Part shown: positions 1 to 9,419 of the stretch, piece by piece
Layout of the letters: every line of letters starts with the position of its first letter
Position numbering within the stretch: the first letter of the stretch is position 1
Source: DATFVJ01 sp963851085
GTDB lineage: Bacteria > Actinomycetota > Actinomycetes > Streptosporangiales > Streptosporangiaceae
Direction: 5' to 3'
DNA length: 64,000 nucleotides
NCBI GenBank assembly: GCA_963851085.1
Contig: CAWKNX010000017.1
Span: 1 to 64,000, forward strand
Notes under the pieces: model-generated
The model's database searches: none
What the model was told of the DNA's origin: nothing
The model's input: the letters and a program-made list of their open reading frames with translations, nothing else
Translations under genes and position numbers: made by a program

Positions 1-2
1 TG

Positions 3-519
3 ATCACCGCGCTTGGTACCGGCATCCACGACGACTTCGACATATCCCGGCTGCGCTACCACAAGATCATCCTCATGGCCGACGCCGACGTCGACGGCCA
101 GCACATCAGGACCCTGCTGCTGACGCTGCTGTTCCGGTTCATGAAGCCGCTGATCGAGGCCGGTCACGTCTATCTGGCCCAGCCGCCGCTCTACAAGATC
201 AAGTGGGATGGGCGGGGCGCCCAGCCGGAGTACGCCTACTCCGACCCGGAGAGGGAAACGCCTGGTCGAGGCGGGCGTCGCCGCCGGGCGCAGAAGGCCG
301 AAGGACGGGGTGCAGCGGTTCAAGGGCCTCGGTGAGATGAACGCGACCGAACTGTGGGACACCACCATGGATCCCGCCAACCGGGTGCTGCTGCAGGTCA
401 CCCTGGACGACGCGGCGCAGGCCGACGAGCTTTTCAGCGTGCTGATGGGCGAGGACGTCGAGTCGAGGCGGGCGTTCATCCAGCGCAACGCCAAGGACGT
501 CAGGTTCCTGGACATCTAG
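3..519 (+). CDS. gyrB: DNA gyrase subunit B, C-terminal part, frameshifted
   Basis: This is the 3' end of the ATPase/TOPRIM subunit of DNA gyrase; the gene begins before the window. The TOPRIM motif DADVDGQHI (from about nt 81) and the tail signature KGLGEMNATELWDTTMDP are clear, and the protein ends RFLDI as GyrB usually does. The first part reads in the frame of nt 3 up to about nt 255. The rest reads one frame over, from the RLVEAG segment onward. Dropping one A from the short A run near nt 259 would restore a normal GyrB sequence. gyrB is essential, so this is more likely a base-call error than a true lesion, unless a second gyrB exists elsewhere. Confidence 0.93.
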
Positions 520-1181
520 TGGTCTATAAGAGGAGTTTTCTTTGGCTCTGCTATCCACGACAACGCCCAGGCAGGCACCTCGCGGCGTTGTCGTCGTCGC
601 GCGTAGGAACCACGAAGCGCTCTTCGAAGACGAGCAGAGCCTTGCGATGCACCCACACGTTCGCTCAAAGGACCCCTCCTGCAGACCACTGGGGGAGCGT
701 GACACATGAGCCGAACGCAGGCCGATCCATGATCGCGGTAACTTTTCTGCGTATCCCTCCAAAAAGTTACCGCGATCATGAAAGCACGCGGCTGCGCATC
801 CCACAATCCGGGCAAATCGGGCGGGTCAGCGTGATTGGCATGCCGGGGCACGCTGGGCTTCAGCGCGATCATGAAAAAGCGACAGGAATGGGGCTGGATC
901 ACGATGCGGGCGCCGCACGAATAAGGACGCGGCGGGCGGCCTCGCTGCGGCGATCCACCCCGTTGGGCACGGACAGGTAGTGCAGGGTTTGCCCGGCGGG
1001 ATCACCTGCTGCGGCTCCGCAGCTGAGCAGGCGGATTCGCCAGCGCAGCCGTTAAGACTGTATTGCCCCGGGGGACGGCCCCCCGGGATCCCCCCGCCGA
1101 CCTGCGGGGGGCCGCTCGCTGCTCGATCTGAGTCCGCGACTCACGTATCAGGGGACTAAACAAATCCGGGAGAGGAAGAAC
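520..1181. other. Long gyrB–gyrA spacer
   Basis: There is no convincing gene in about 660 bases. This is long for a gyrB–gyrA gap in actinobacteria, where I would expect a short spacer. It holds a perfect palindromic repeat (728–780), a partial half-site of the same repeat near 863–876, and a GC-only hairpin near 1064–1089. It ends in the gyrA ribosome-binding site AGAGGAAG at 1171–1178. Transcription of gyrA may be uncoupled from gyrB here. Confidence 0.6.
728..780. repeat. Palindromic repeat element, copy 1
   Basis: Two perfect 19-base arms, CATGATCGCGGTAACTTTT (728–746) and its reverse complement (762–780), surround a 15-base loop. A second, slightly degraded copy lies at 5961–6015. Both copies sit in spacers of the gyrase locus, so this is a dispersed element and not a gene-specific terminator. 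Confidence 0.85.
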
Positions 1182-3755
1182 GTGACGGACGTAGAAACAC
1201 CCGGGGCGCCCGTGCCTGAGGGTGGCCGCGTCGAGCCGGTCGACATCCAGATGGAGATGCAGCGCAGCTACATCGACTACGCGATGTCGGTCATCGTCGG
1301 CCGCGCATTGCCCGACGTCCGCGACGGCCTGAAACCGGTGCATACCCGGGTGCTGTATGCCATGTACGACGGCGGCTACCGGCCCGACCGCGGGTACTTC
1401 AAGTGCTCGCGGGTGGTCGGTGACGTGATGGGGCAGTACCACCCGCACGGCGACTCGGCGATCTACGACGCGCTTGTCCGCCTCGCCCAGCCGTGGTCCA
1501 TGCGGATGCCGCTGATCGACCCGCAGGGCAACTTCGGCTCGCCCGGCAACGACCCGCCCGCGGCGATGCGGTACACCGAGTGCAGGCTCGCGCCGCTCGC
1601 CATGGAGATGCTGCGCGACATCGAGAAGGAGACCGTCGATTTCCGGCCGAACTACGACGGCCGTTCTGACGAGCCCGTCGTGCTGCCAGCCCGCTTCCCG
1701 AACCTGCTCGTCAACGGGTCGGCGGGCATCGCGGTCGGTATGGCGACCAACATCCCGCCGCACAACCTGCGCGAGATCGCGGCTGGCGTGCACTGGTACC
1801 TGGACAACTTCGACGACACGCTGGATGGCGCACCCGAAGCACGGGAGGCGCTGCTCAACGCGCTCATCGAGCGGATCAAGGGCCCGGATTTCCCGACCCA
1901 CGGCCTGATCGTCGGCCGGCGCGGCATCGAGGATGCCTACCGCACCGGGCGCGGCTCGATCACCATGCGCGCCGTCGTGGAGGTCGAGGAGGACGTCAAG
2001 GGACGCGCCAACCTCGTCGTCACTGAGCTTCCCTACCAGGTGAACCCGGACAACCTGGCGCTGAAGATCGCGGAGCTCGTCAAGGACGGGCGTGTCACCG
2101 GAATCGCCGACGTGCGCGACGAGACGAGCGGCCGGACCGGGCAGCGGCTGGTGATCGTGCTGAAGCGGGACGCGGTCGCCAAGGTCGTGCTGAACAACCT
2201 GTACAAGCACACGCAACTGCAGGAGACGTTCGGCGCCAACATGCTCGCGCTTGTCGACGGAGTGCCACGGACACTGCGCCTTGACCAGTTCATCACGTAC
2301 TGGGTGGCGCATCAGATCGACGTCATCGTCCGCCGGACGCGGTATCTGCTGCGCAAGGCGGAGGAACGGGCCCACATCCTGCGCGCGCTGCTGAAGGCGA
2401 TCGACAGGATCGACGAGGTGATCGCGCTCATCCGCGCGAGCGCGTCGGCCGCCGAGGCGCAGCAGAGCCTGATCGATCTCCTCGAGATCGACGAGATCCA
2501 GGCCCGTGCCATTCTCGACATGCAGCTGCGCAAGCTCGCCGCCCTCGAGCGCCAGGCTCTCATCGACGAGTACGACGAGCTGATGACGCAGATCGCCGAC
2601 TACACCGACATCCTCGGCTCACCGGCCCGCCAGCGGCAGATCGTGGGCGATGAGCTCGACGAGATCGTGGACAAGTTCGGCGACGACCGCCGGACAAAGA
2701 TCATCCCTTACGACGGCGACATGTCCATGGAGGACCTGATCGCCGAAGAGGACGTCGTCGTCACCATTACCCGCGGTGGATACGCCAAGCGGACGAAGTC
2801 GGATCTCTACCGCGCACAGCGGCGTGGCGGCAAAGGAGTGCGCGGGGCGCAGTTGCGCCAGGATGACATCGTCGAGCACTTCTTCGTCACCACGACCCAC
2901 CACTGGATCCTCTTTTTCACTAATAAGGGCCGCGTCTACCGCGCCAAGGCGTACGAGCTTCCAGAGGCGGCGCGCGACGCCCGTGGCCAGCACGTTGCCA
3001 ACCTGCTCGCCTTCCAGCCGGACGAGCACATCGCGGAGGTGCTCGACCTGCGCGACTACGAGATCGCGCCGTACCTTGTGCTCGCCACCCGCGGTGGGCT
3101 GGTGAAGAAGTCGCGGCTGACCGAGTTCGACTCGCCCCGCGCGGGCGGCATCATCGCGATCAACCTGCGCGACGACGACGAAGTGATCTCCGCGAGGCTG
3201 GTGAATCCCGAAGACGATCTGCTATTGGTCAGCCGCCACGCGCAGGCCATCAGGTTCCACGCGAGCGACGAGGCCCTGCGGCCGATGGGACGTGCGACCA
3301 GTGGGGTCATCGGGATGCGTTTTGTTGATGGCGATGTGCTACTGGGTACTCACGTGGTGCAGGAAGACGAAGATGTGCTCGTCGCGACCGAGGGAGGCTT
3401 CGCAAAACGGACCCGTGCAAACCAGTATCCTGTCCAGAAGCGGGGCGGAAGGGGTGTACTGACCGCGAAGATCGTTGACGCGCGTGGCGGTCTGGTCGGC
3501 GCTCTCATGGTCCGGCCGGAGGACGAGGTGTTCGCGATTACGTCGGCGGGAGGAGTCATCCGTACCAGGGCAGGCGAGATCAAGCAATCAGGCCGCCAGA
3601 CGATGGGGGTCCGCTTGATGAACCTGGCCCCCGGCGACAGTGTCGTCGCGATCGCCAGGAACGCAGAATCCCTGGACGATGTCGGCGGTGACTCAGCCGA
3701 CGATTCCGCGGACGATTCCGCGGATGCTGGTACTGAGCCACCAGCTACTGACTGA
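1182..3755 (+). CDS. gyrA: DNA gyrase subunit A
   Basis: This is the breakage-reunion subunit of DNA gyrase (857 aa). The GTG start is preceded by AGAGGAAG. The N-terminus has the RSYIDYAMSVIVGRALPDVR block. The catalytic Tyr lies in the AAMRYTECRL segment. The quinolone-resistance region reads HPHGDSAIYDALVR, keeping the Ser and Asp typical of sensitive enzymes. The C-terminal beta-pinwheel contains the GyrA-box QRRGGKGV (about residue 546), needed for DNA wrapping. The last 30 residues are an acidic tail with repeated DSAD units, longer than usual. It is intact and full length, unlike gyrB upstream. Confidence 0.98.
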   Translation: MTDVETPGAPVPEGGRVEPVDIQMEMQRSYIDYAMSVIVGRALPDVRDGLKPVHTRVLYAMYDGGYRPDRGYFKCSRVVGDVMGQYHPHGDSAIYDALVRLAQPWSMRMPLIDPQGNFGSPGNDPPAAMRYTECRLAPLAMEMLRDIEKETVDFRPNYDGRSDEPVVLPARFPNLLVNGSAGIAVGMATNIPPHNLREIAAGVHWYLDNFDDTLDGAPEAREALLNALIERIKGPDFPTHGLIVGRRGIEDAYRTGRGSITMRAVVEVEEDVKGRANLVVTELPYQVNPDNLALKIAELVKDGRVTGIADVRDETSGRTGQRLVIVLKRDAVAKVVLNNLYKHTQLQETFGANMLALVDGVPRTLRLDQFITYWVAHQIDVIVRRTRYLLRKAEERAHILRALLKAIDRIDEVIALIRASASAAEAQQSLIDLLEIDEIQARAILDMQLRKLAALERQALIDEYDELMTQIADYTDILGSPARQRQIVGDELDEIVDKFGDDRRTKIIPYDGDMSMEDLIAEEDVVVTITRGGYAKRTKSDLYRAQRRGGKGVRGAQLRQDDIVEHFFVTTTHHWILFFTNKGRVYRAKAYELPEAARDARGQHVANLLAFQPDEHIAEVLDLRDYEIAPYLVLATRGGLVKKSRLTEFDSPRAGGIIAINLRDDDEVISARLVNPEDDLLLVSRHAQAIRFHASDEALRPMGRATSGVIGMRFVDGDVLLGTHVVQEDEDVLVATEGGFAKRTRANQYPVQKRGGRGVLTAKIVDARGGLVGALMVRPEDEVFAITSAGGVIRTRAGEIKQSGRQTMGVRLMNLAPGDSVVAIARNAESLDDVGGDSADDSADDSADAGTEPPATD

Positions 3756-3807
3756 TTCCGTGGATCCGCCACCGAGCCGAGTCCGCGGTGCGGAGGGAGA
3801 CTGACCG

Positions 3808-5536
3808 GTGACTTCTCCGGAGAACGGTGACCAGGCTCCGGGCTGGGACAGCCGTCCGGATGACGACGCAGTCAGGACTGGTGCGGTGGCCAGCAACGGC
3901 GCCTCAGCCGGTGGTGGCGCTGGGGCGGGTGGCGCCGCGTCGGGGAGCCCGCCAGCGGTCAGGAATCGTCCAACGCGCGGCGCTAACGGGCGGTTCGTCA
4001 AGGCGCGCCGAACCGCTGTGGCGCGCACCGTGGCAGCGGCCGACGACGCGAGTGCGTCGGGCAAGGTGACCGCCAAGGTGGAGGAGCAGGAAAGCCCAGT
4101 GCGACCAGCCAACGACACCGCGCGACCAGCCAACGACAACGCGCGACCAGCCAACGACACCAGACTGCCCGCTGACGACAATGCGCGGCCGGTGCAGGAC
4201 ATTGTGCCACCGGCCAAGGACGTTACGGATGCGACGCGGGACCCCAAGGAAACAATCAGGTCCCAGAATGGGGCGAACCCGGTGACGGGGCCGCTGTCCG
4301 GGGACAAGACCAGAAGCGGACACGGCGGCTCCCAGGCTGCTGTGCCCGCGTGGGAGCGGGAAGCTGATGTGGTCGCTCCCACGCCGGGATCTCCGGAGGA
4401 GGTCAGTGTGGATGGCCGCAGATCGGTTGGGCGATGGTCACAGGACCAACCCGGATCTGACGCTGAGCGGTGCGGCCAGCCCAGTACCTCCGCTGCCCGC
4501 CGACATGATCGGGTCACGCTCTGCGCGTAGCCCTAGGACTGTTCCTGCCACGCCGCCTGGCCCGCCCATGCCGTCCGCGGCCGCGCCGCCGCTTGCCGCG
4601 CGGCCGCCCGGGCGGCCGTCTGGCGCAGAGTCGTCTAGTCCGCCCACGCCACGGGACACCTCGGTGTCGTTCGGCGCGTCGGCTGCGTTCAGCACAACTA
4701 CGCCGTTCGGCGCTGTCACGCCTGCGCCAGGAATCCCGATTCCGCCTGCGGGTGAGCCTGTGCACATCGACGCGCCGCCCGCGGCGCCGGGTGCCGGAAC
4801 CTTGCCCGGGAGCACAGCGCCCGGGAGCACGAAGCCAGGGGGCGCCATGCCAAGAGGCACCGGAAGCGCCATGCCTGGAAATACCATGCCCGACAGTGCC
4901 GTGCCGGGAAGTGCCGTGCCGGGAAGTGCCATACCCGGCAGCAGTGCGCCGAGAAAAACCGTGCCGGGAAGCACCGTGCCGGGAAGCGCGCCCGGGGGCG
5001 CCCCGTCCGGTGCCGTGCCAGGGGGCACGCGTCCAGGGAGTCCGGGTGCCGCTCCTGGCCAGTCGATCGGCTGGCTCGAAGCGGATGCCGCGACCAAGGC
5101 GGCCCAGACTCGCGGCCGGCCGCCGAAGGCGGCACGCGGCAAGGCGAGCGCCAGTCCGGCAAAGACCCCGCGCCGCGCGCAGTTGGCGGTGGTGCGAATC
5201 GAACCCTGGTCGGTCATGAAGTTCAGCTTCGTGATCTCCCTGGTGTGCTTCATCGTGCTGTTCGTAGCCGTGGCCGTGCTCTATGGCGCCCTCGCCGGGC
5301 TCGGTGTCTTCGACTCGCTCCAGAAGACCATCGCCAGCGTGACGTCGGGTCAGGGATCGACCGGGGTGAACGCCGCGACCTGGTTCTCGGCCTCGCGCGT
5401 CCTCGGCTACACGGGGCTCATCGGCGCCGTCAACGTGATCTTGATTACCGCTCTCTCGACGGTCGGCGCCGTCCTGTACAACGTCGCCTCGGATCTGATC
5501 GGCGGCATCGAGGTGACCCTGCGGGAGACCGACTGA
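3808..5536 (+). CDS. DUF3566 membrane protein with long disordered N-terminus, frameshifted
   Basis: The gene after gyrA in most actinobacteria encodes a DUF3566 protein. The conserved domain is at the C-terminus (from about nt 5170), with two hydrophobic segments around VCFIVLFVAVAVLYGALAGL and the VNVILITALSTVGAVLYNV block. It ends in a short charged tail. A good start is the GTG at 3808 after GGAGGGA. That frame holds a disordered region with RPAND repeats and closes at 4530, whereas the DUF3566 domain is in the next frame, open from before 4367. The switch must lie near 4425–4440. The middle is Pro/Ala/Gly-rich with about ten PGS[A/T][V/A] repeats. The molecular role of DUF3566 is unknown. 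Treat as one gene with an indel; a sequence error is possible. Confidence 0.8.
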
Positions 5537-5546
5537 CGTCTCCCGC
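5521..5546 (+). terminator. Stem-loop over the DUF3566 stop codon
   Basis: GCGGGAGAC (5521–5529) and GTCTCCCGC (5538–5546) form a perfect 9-bp stem with an 8-base loop that contains the TGA stop. There is no T run after it, as is common in high-GC actinobacteria. Confidence 0.5.
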
Positions 5547-6125
5547 GGCTTGGGCGCATGACCGGCCGAGTGGGCTTGGGGGCATGACCGGCCGAGTGTG
5601 GCGGGTGAGGGTCCCAGCGGCAGGCTGGGCCGCAGAGAGCGGATCTGATCGGCCAAAGCACCCCCTGCTCCTTCTCGGCTGGCGGTGCGAGCCTGTACGC
5701 CGCTCGCAATGACGCGGCTAGCGGCCAAGGATCGCTAGGAGCCCTGCCCAGCGGACCTGGATGTGCCCGGCTCCATCCGAACAGGGCCCATTACGGGTGC
5801 GTCAGCTGTGACAGGATGACACATCCGCGCCGCGTACGCTCTGGTCGCTGCCGATCTGCCAGGTCACTCCTGGCGCTCGGTTGTGCTCCAGGGATCTACC
5901 CCACGCGCGTTCCCCGGGCACGGACCTGCCTCGTGACGGGCTCCCTGTCGCCGCCCCGCCTCATGATCGCGGTAACTTCTCGGACGTATTCGCGGAAAAC
6001 TTACCGCGATCATGAAAGAGGCTTGCCGGGCAGCGCCTCTGGGCGCTGAGCGTCCGGGCCGCGCGCGACCCCGTTTCTCTCCGGCGCGCCGGATGCGGTA
6101 ATCTTCACCAGCGTTTACTACTCAT
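5547..6125. other. Spacer before tRNA-Ile
   Basis: No gene is supported. It contains a 17-base direct repeat GCATGACCGGCCGAGTG at 5556–5572 and 5582–5598 (26-base period). The second copy of the palindromic element follows at 5961–6015, and then the tRNA promoter region. Confidence 0.6.
5961..6015. repeat. Palindromic repeat element, copy 2
   Basis: Arms TCATGATCGCGGTAA (5961–5975) and TTACCGCGATCATGA (6001–6015) are a perfect 15-bp inverted repeat. Its core is the same as the element at 728–780, but the loop and inner arm have diverged. Confidence 0.85.
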
Positions 6126-6199
6126 GGGCCTGTAGCTCAGCCGGTTAGAGCGCGTCCCTGATAAGGACGAGGCCGATGGTTCAAGTCCATCCAGGCCCA
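6126..6199 (+). tRNA. tRNA-Ile (GAT anticodon)
   Basis: A 74-base cloverleaf. The acceptor stem GGGCCTG pairs with CAGGCCC, with an A discriminator at 6199. The anticodon loop reads CTGATAA and the T arm contains GGTTCAAGTCC. No CCA is encoded. The order gyrA–DUF3566–tRNA-Ile is the usual actinobacterial one. Confidence 0.96.
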
Positions 6200-6203
6200 C
6201 GAG

Positions 6204-6538
6204 GTGGCTCAGGCTGCTCACCGCCGCATGGCGGTTTCGCCGGGGCCCGCGGTGCTGACCCGGGGGGGCCGGGCCCCCGGACCCCCACGAGGTCCGGTGC
6301 GGCCGGTGGTGGTGTCCGGTTCGGCCGGTGGAACACCCGGAGGTCGCTCACCGCCGTGGCTCAGGCTGCTCACCGCCGCATGGCGGTTTCGCCGGGGCCC
6401 GCGGTGCTGACCCGGGGGGCCGGGCCCCCGGACCCCCACGAGGTCCGGTGCGGCCGGTGGTGGTGTCCGGTTCGGCCGGTGGAACACCCGGAGGTCGCTC
6501 ACCGCCGTGGCTCAGGCTGCTCACCGCCGCATGGCGCC
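6204..6538. repeat. Tandem repeat, 151–152 bp unit, 2.2 copies
   Basis: Units begin GTGGCTCAGGCTGCTCACC at 6204, 6356 and 6507. The first two are full copies that differ by one G in a G run (period 152, then 151). The third breaks off after about 32 bases. The unit holds strong internal hairpins such as CCGGGCCCCCGG. The frames across it are open only because of base composition. Confidence 0.9.
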
Positions 6539-6664
6539 AGCCCTGTCATTGGCGATGGCAATCGAGACCGCCTCCGGCCTTGAGGAACAAGGACCAGCCG
6601 TGTGTTTTGTGAGTGCCGATCAGGCTGAACGGGGCGAGGATCGACGTGCCTGCCGTCCGCATCC

Positions 6665-7030
6665 TCAGTGACGTCTGACAGCCAGATCCAGCACCAGCGC
6701 GGCCACGGCTAGCAGGAGGTACCCGTTCGCCAGGCCGAACTGCGGCGGATAGTCGCCTGCACGCACGTGGGTGTAGATGGCGCATACGAAGAACAGGATG
6801 AGGCCGATGGCGGCGGCCGTCCCGATCACTGGCACGCCGATGAGGCCGAGCAGCAGGCCGGCCGCGCCCGCTGTCTTGAGGGTGCCTATCGGGAAGGTCA
6901 GCCACGATTCCGGCACGCCTGCCCTGGCCATGCCGGGGAGGATCGGCTTGAAGTGGACGATGGCGGCGACGCCCGAGAAGGTGTTGGCGGCGATGGCCAC
7001 GATGGTGACAATGACGTAGGCGGCGAACAT
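6665..7030 (-). CDS. DoxX-like membrane protein
   Basis: A 121-aa protein with four hydrophobic segments, in the pattern of the DoxX-like family. The HFKPILPGMARAGVPESW stretch and the LKTAGAAGLLLGLIG segment are typical. Members are small integral membrane proteins of unclear biochemical role, often linked to redox or thiol stress. The ATG at 7030 follows CGGAG. It sits downstream of an NmrA-type reductase on the same strand and probably shares its transcript. Confidence 0.75.
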   Translation of the reverse strand: MFAAYVIVTIVAIAANTFSGVAAIVHFKPILPGMARAGVPESWLTFPIGTLKTAGAAGLLLGLIGVPVIGTAAAIGLILFFVCAIYTHVRAGDYPPQFGLANGYLLLAVAALVLDLAVRRH

Positions 7031-7057
7031 GGGAACTCCGATGATTTCTTCGATCCA

Positions 7058-7135
7058 TTAGCTGGCGATGCCGACGGTTTGTTTGAGGAGTTGCCGGCCG
7101 ATGCCACCGGTCGCTGCGAAGATCGTGAGTTTCAT
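7058..7135 (-). pseudogene. N-terminal stub of an NAD(P)-binding reductase
   Basis: A 25-codon frame, MKLTIFAATGGIGRQLLKQ..., then stop. It is the start of an NmrA/SDR-type protein with the GxxGxxG dinucleotide motif (ATGGIG). It has a GGAGC ribosome-binding site but nothing of the rest of the fold. Probably the remnant of a second reductase deleted between the two neighbouring genes. Confidence 0.5.
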
Positions 7136-7153
7136 GTGGCGCTCCATGGTTGG

Positions 7154-8008
7154 CTAGGGGTTCTGTTCAGTTCTGGAAGGCGGTGGCGTGGCCGCCGCCC
7201 ATTGGGCGAAGGTGAGTGTGGGGCGGCCCAGTACCTGCTGCACCGTGTCGGAGGACGGTCCTGGCCGTTTGGCGTAGTCGGCGAGGGAGCCGAGCAGCCG
7301 GTCGGGGATCTCCTCCGCAAGGCCCTGGGTGATCATGGCCCGGCGGACCTGCTGGGCAGAGATCTCCTGAAAGGACAGCTCTTTTCCGATGGCCTCGCCG
7401 ATGAGGCGGACCTTGTCACGTTGGGTAAGTGACTGCGGGCCGGTGAGCACATGGGAGTGCCCGGCGTGTGCGGGGCTGGCCAGCGCCGATGCGGCGACCG
7501 CGGCGATGTCGCGCTCGTGGATCGAAGAGGTCGCGGCGTCGCCGTAGGCGCCCCGCACGATGCCGGCCTGGCGGATCTGCGGCGCCCAGGCCAGGGCGTT
7601 GGCGGCGAAGTCGGCGCACCGCAGGAGGGTCCAGTCCAGGCCACAGGCTTTGACGACGTCCTCGGCCGCCGTGAAGGCGTCGGCGAAGCGAGCCTCCCCA
7701 GCGGGGTACTGCACGGTCACTGCCGGCAGCAGGACAACCCGGCGCGCGCCGCGGCGGCCCGCAAGCGACAGGAGCTGCGCGGCGCCGTGACCGGCGGCGC
7801 GCGGGCTGAGCAGGACCGCCTCGACATCACGCAGCGCCGAGGTCAGCGTTTTCGGGGGGGAAGGGTCGCCGCCCACCACGCGGGCGCCGGCAGGCACCAC
7901 GGCGGAGCCCGGATCGCGGGTGACCGCCCCGACCTCCTCGCCGCCCTCCAGCAGTAGTTTCACCACCTCGCGCCCGACGTTGCCCGTCGCTCCGGTAACC
8001 AAGATCAT
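7154..8008 (-). CDS. NmrA-type NAD(P)H-binding oxidoreductase
   Basis: A 284-aa atypical short-chain reductase. The Rossmann motif GATGNVGREVVKLLL is at the very N-terminus. The LLRCADFAANALAW and HERDIAAVAASAL segments match the NmrA/NAD(P)-binding family, which includes quinone reductases and redox-sensing regulators. The ATG at 8008 is preceded by GGGAGGG and beats upstream in-frame starts. Substrate unknown. Its divergent neighbour is a remnant that looks like a MarR-type repressor, a common pairing for this family. The 80-base AT-rich stretch upstream (about 8040–8100) likely holds the promoter. Confidence 0.8.
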   Translation of the reverse strand: MILVTGATGNVGREVVKLLLEGGEEVGAVTRDPGSAVVPAGARVVGGDPSPPKTLTSALRDVEAVLLSPRAAGHGAAQLLSLAGRRGARRVVLLPAVTVQYPAGEARFADAFTAAEDVVKACGLDWTLLRCADFAANALAWAPQIRQAGIVRGAYGDAATSSIHERDIAAVAASALASPAHAGHSHVLTGPQSLTQRDKVRLIGEAIGKELSFQEISAQQVRRAMITQGLAEEIPDRLLGSLADYAKRPGPSSDTVQQVLGRPTLTFAQWAAATPPPSRTEQNP

Positions 8009-8109
8009 GGCAAGCCCTCCCCTGTGCGGGGCACACCTTCCGGGGTATCGTTTTCTCTGTATTCCAGAAGATACTAAGATCATATTATATTAATCCAGTA
8101 ATATCTGAG

Positions 8110-8229
8110 AGTGCGGGCTCGTCACGGCGCAGACGTCGGCTGGGCACCGCGATCAAGGAGTCGCTGCGCGAGCTGAGCATCCAGGCCGCTGGACATCGTG
8201 AGCGCGGCTGCCTAGCCTTGACTGTATGA
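8110..8229 (+). pseudogene. Possible MarR-type regulator remnant
   Basis: A short frame contains RRLGTAIKESLRELSIQ, which resembles the N-terminal helix of MarR-family regulators that sit divergently from NmrA-type reductases. No start codon is visible, and the frame runs into a TGA at 8227 after about 20 unrelated codons. Recognition is from memory of the family only. Confidence 0.3.
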
Positions 8230-8238
8230 TCAGTCAGC
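8218..8238. promoter_or_regulatory. TetR-type operator 1 (Rieske gene)
   Basis: TTGACTGTATGATCAGTCA contains GACTG-N6-CAGTC. It is the most diverged of five related palindromes in this region (others at 12422, 17803, 24211, 25846). It overlaps the presumed start codon of the Rieske gene. TATGAT within it could be a -10 box. Confidence 0.6.
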
Positions 8239-9419
8239 ACTCTCGGGAATCCGCGCCTCTCGATCCCGCAGCGGTGGGTGAGGCACTCCGCGCGTTCGGC
8301 GACAGCCGCATGCTGCCAAGGGCCGCGTATGTCGACCCGGACGTGTTCGCATGGGAGCAGCGGCACTTCTTCGCGGGCGGCTGGATGTGTGTCGGCCAGA
8401 GTGCGCAGGTCGCGGGGCCGGGTGACCAGCGCGCCGAGCAGATCGGCGCCGGAAGCGTCCTGCTGGTCCGCGGGGAGGACGGGACACTGCGCGCCTTCGC
8501 GAACACCTGCCGCCACCGTGGCCACGAGTTGCTGCCCTGCGGCTCGGCAGCGAACCAGAGCGTGATCATTTGCCCTTACCACTCATGGACCTATTCGCTG
8601 TCCGGTGGGCTGCGAGCGGCAGCCGGATTCAAGAACAAGCCCGGTTTCGACGCACCCGCATGGGGCCTGATCGAACTGCCGGCACGGGAATGGCATGGGC
8701 TCGTCTTCGTCGACGGCTCAGGCAAGGCCGGACCGATCGAGGAGTCACTAGGGACGCTCGCGGAACTGGTCAGCCCGTACGAGCCGGAACGCCTGGTGAC
8801 TGTCGGCCGGCATGACTACGAGGTCGCGGCGAATTGGAAGGTCCTGACCGAGAACTACCACGAGTGCTACCACTGCCCCATGATCCATCCCGAGCTTTGC
8901 CGGGTGAGCCCGCCAAGGAGCGGCGAGAACTACGCGGCACCCGGAACCTGGGTGGGTGGCTGGATGGACCTGCGCGACGGCATGCAGACGATGTCACTGG
9001 AGGGCGCGAGCGGCGGCGAACCGTTGCGCGGTCTCGGCGAGACCGGCCTTCGCACGGTCATCTACGTCAACATCTTCCCTAACATCCTGCTGAGCCTGCA
9101 CCCCGACTACGTGATGACACACAGGCTCGTGCCGCTCGCGGTGGATCGCACCCGGATCGAGTGCACCTGGGCGTTCGCCCCTGAATCGGCCGGGCTGCCT
9201 GGCTTCGACCCCGGATATGCGATCGACTTCTGGGACATAACCAACCAGCAGGACTGGCGCGCCTGCGAGTCAGTTCAGCGCGGACTGACATCCGAGCACG
9301 CCCGCCCGGGCCCTCTGTCAGCGGAAGAGGACGCCGTCTACCAGTTCGTCGCGATGGTCGCCCGCGGCTACCTCGGCCAGCCGGTATGGAACCCGGGCAG
9401 CCCGGCGCCAGTCGCCTGA
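8226..9419 (+). CDS. Rieske-type aromatic-ring/amine oxygenase, alpha subunit
   Basis: A 397-aa terminal oxygenase. The Rieske [2Fe-2S] ligands are CRHRGHE and, about 17 residues on, CPYHSW. The mononuclear iron site follows in ENYHECYHCPMIHPE with the 2-His/Asp arrangement completed near residue 340. The ENYHECYHC form is shared with glycine-betaine/choline-type monooxygenases as well as ring hydroxylases, so an amine substrate is plausible. No beta subunit or dedicated reductase gene is adjacent. The ATG at 8226 lacks a ribosome-binding site and sits inside an operator, so the true start may be an internal GTG near 8275. Regulated, I infer, by the TetR at 18029. Confidence 0.85.
   Translation: MISQHSRESAPLDPAAVGEALRAFGDSRMLPRAAYVDPDVFAWEQRHFFAGGWMCVGQSAQVAGPGDQRAEQIGAGSVLLVRGEDGTLRAFANTCRHRGHELLPCGSAANQSVIICPYHSWTYSLSGGLRAAAGFKNKPGFDAPAWGLIELPAREWHGLVFVDGSGKAGPIEESLGTLAELVSPYEPERLVTVGRHDYEVAANWKVLTENYHECYHCPMIHPELCRVSPPRSGENYAAPGTWVGGWMDLRDGMQTMSLEGASGGEPLRGLGETGLRTVIYVNIFPNILLSLHPDYVMTHRLVPLAVDRTRIECTWAFAPESAGLPGFDPGYAIDFWDITNQQDWRACESVQRGLTSEHARPGPLSAEEDAVYQFVAMVARGYLGQPVWNPGSPAPVA

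Noticed and set aside
1002..2375. A 457-codon frame antisense to gyrA
   Set aside because: It is an antisense shadow of a strongly conserved gene, with no ribosome-binding site or domain.
6176..6612. Several plus-strand frames in the 151-bp repeats
   Set aside because: They start inside the tRNA or repeat units, lack ribosome-binding sites and exist because of the repeat composition.
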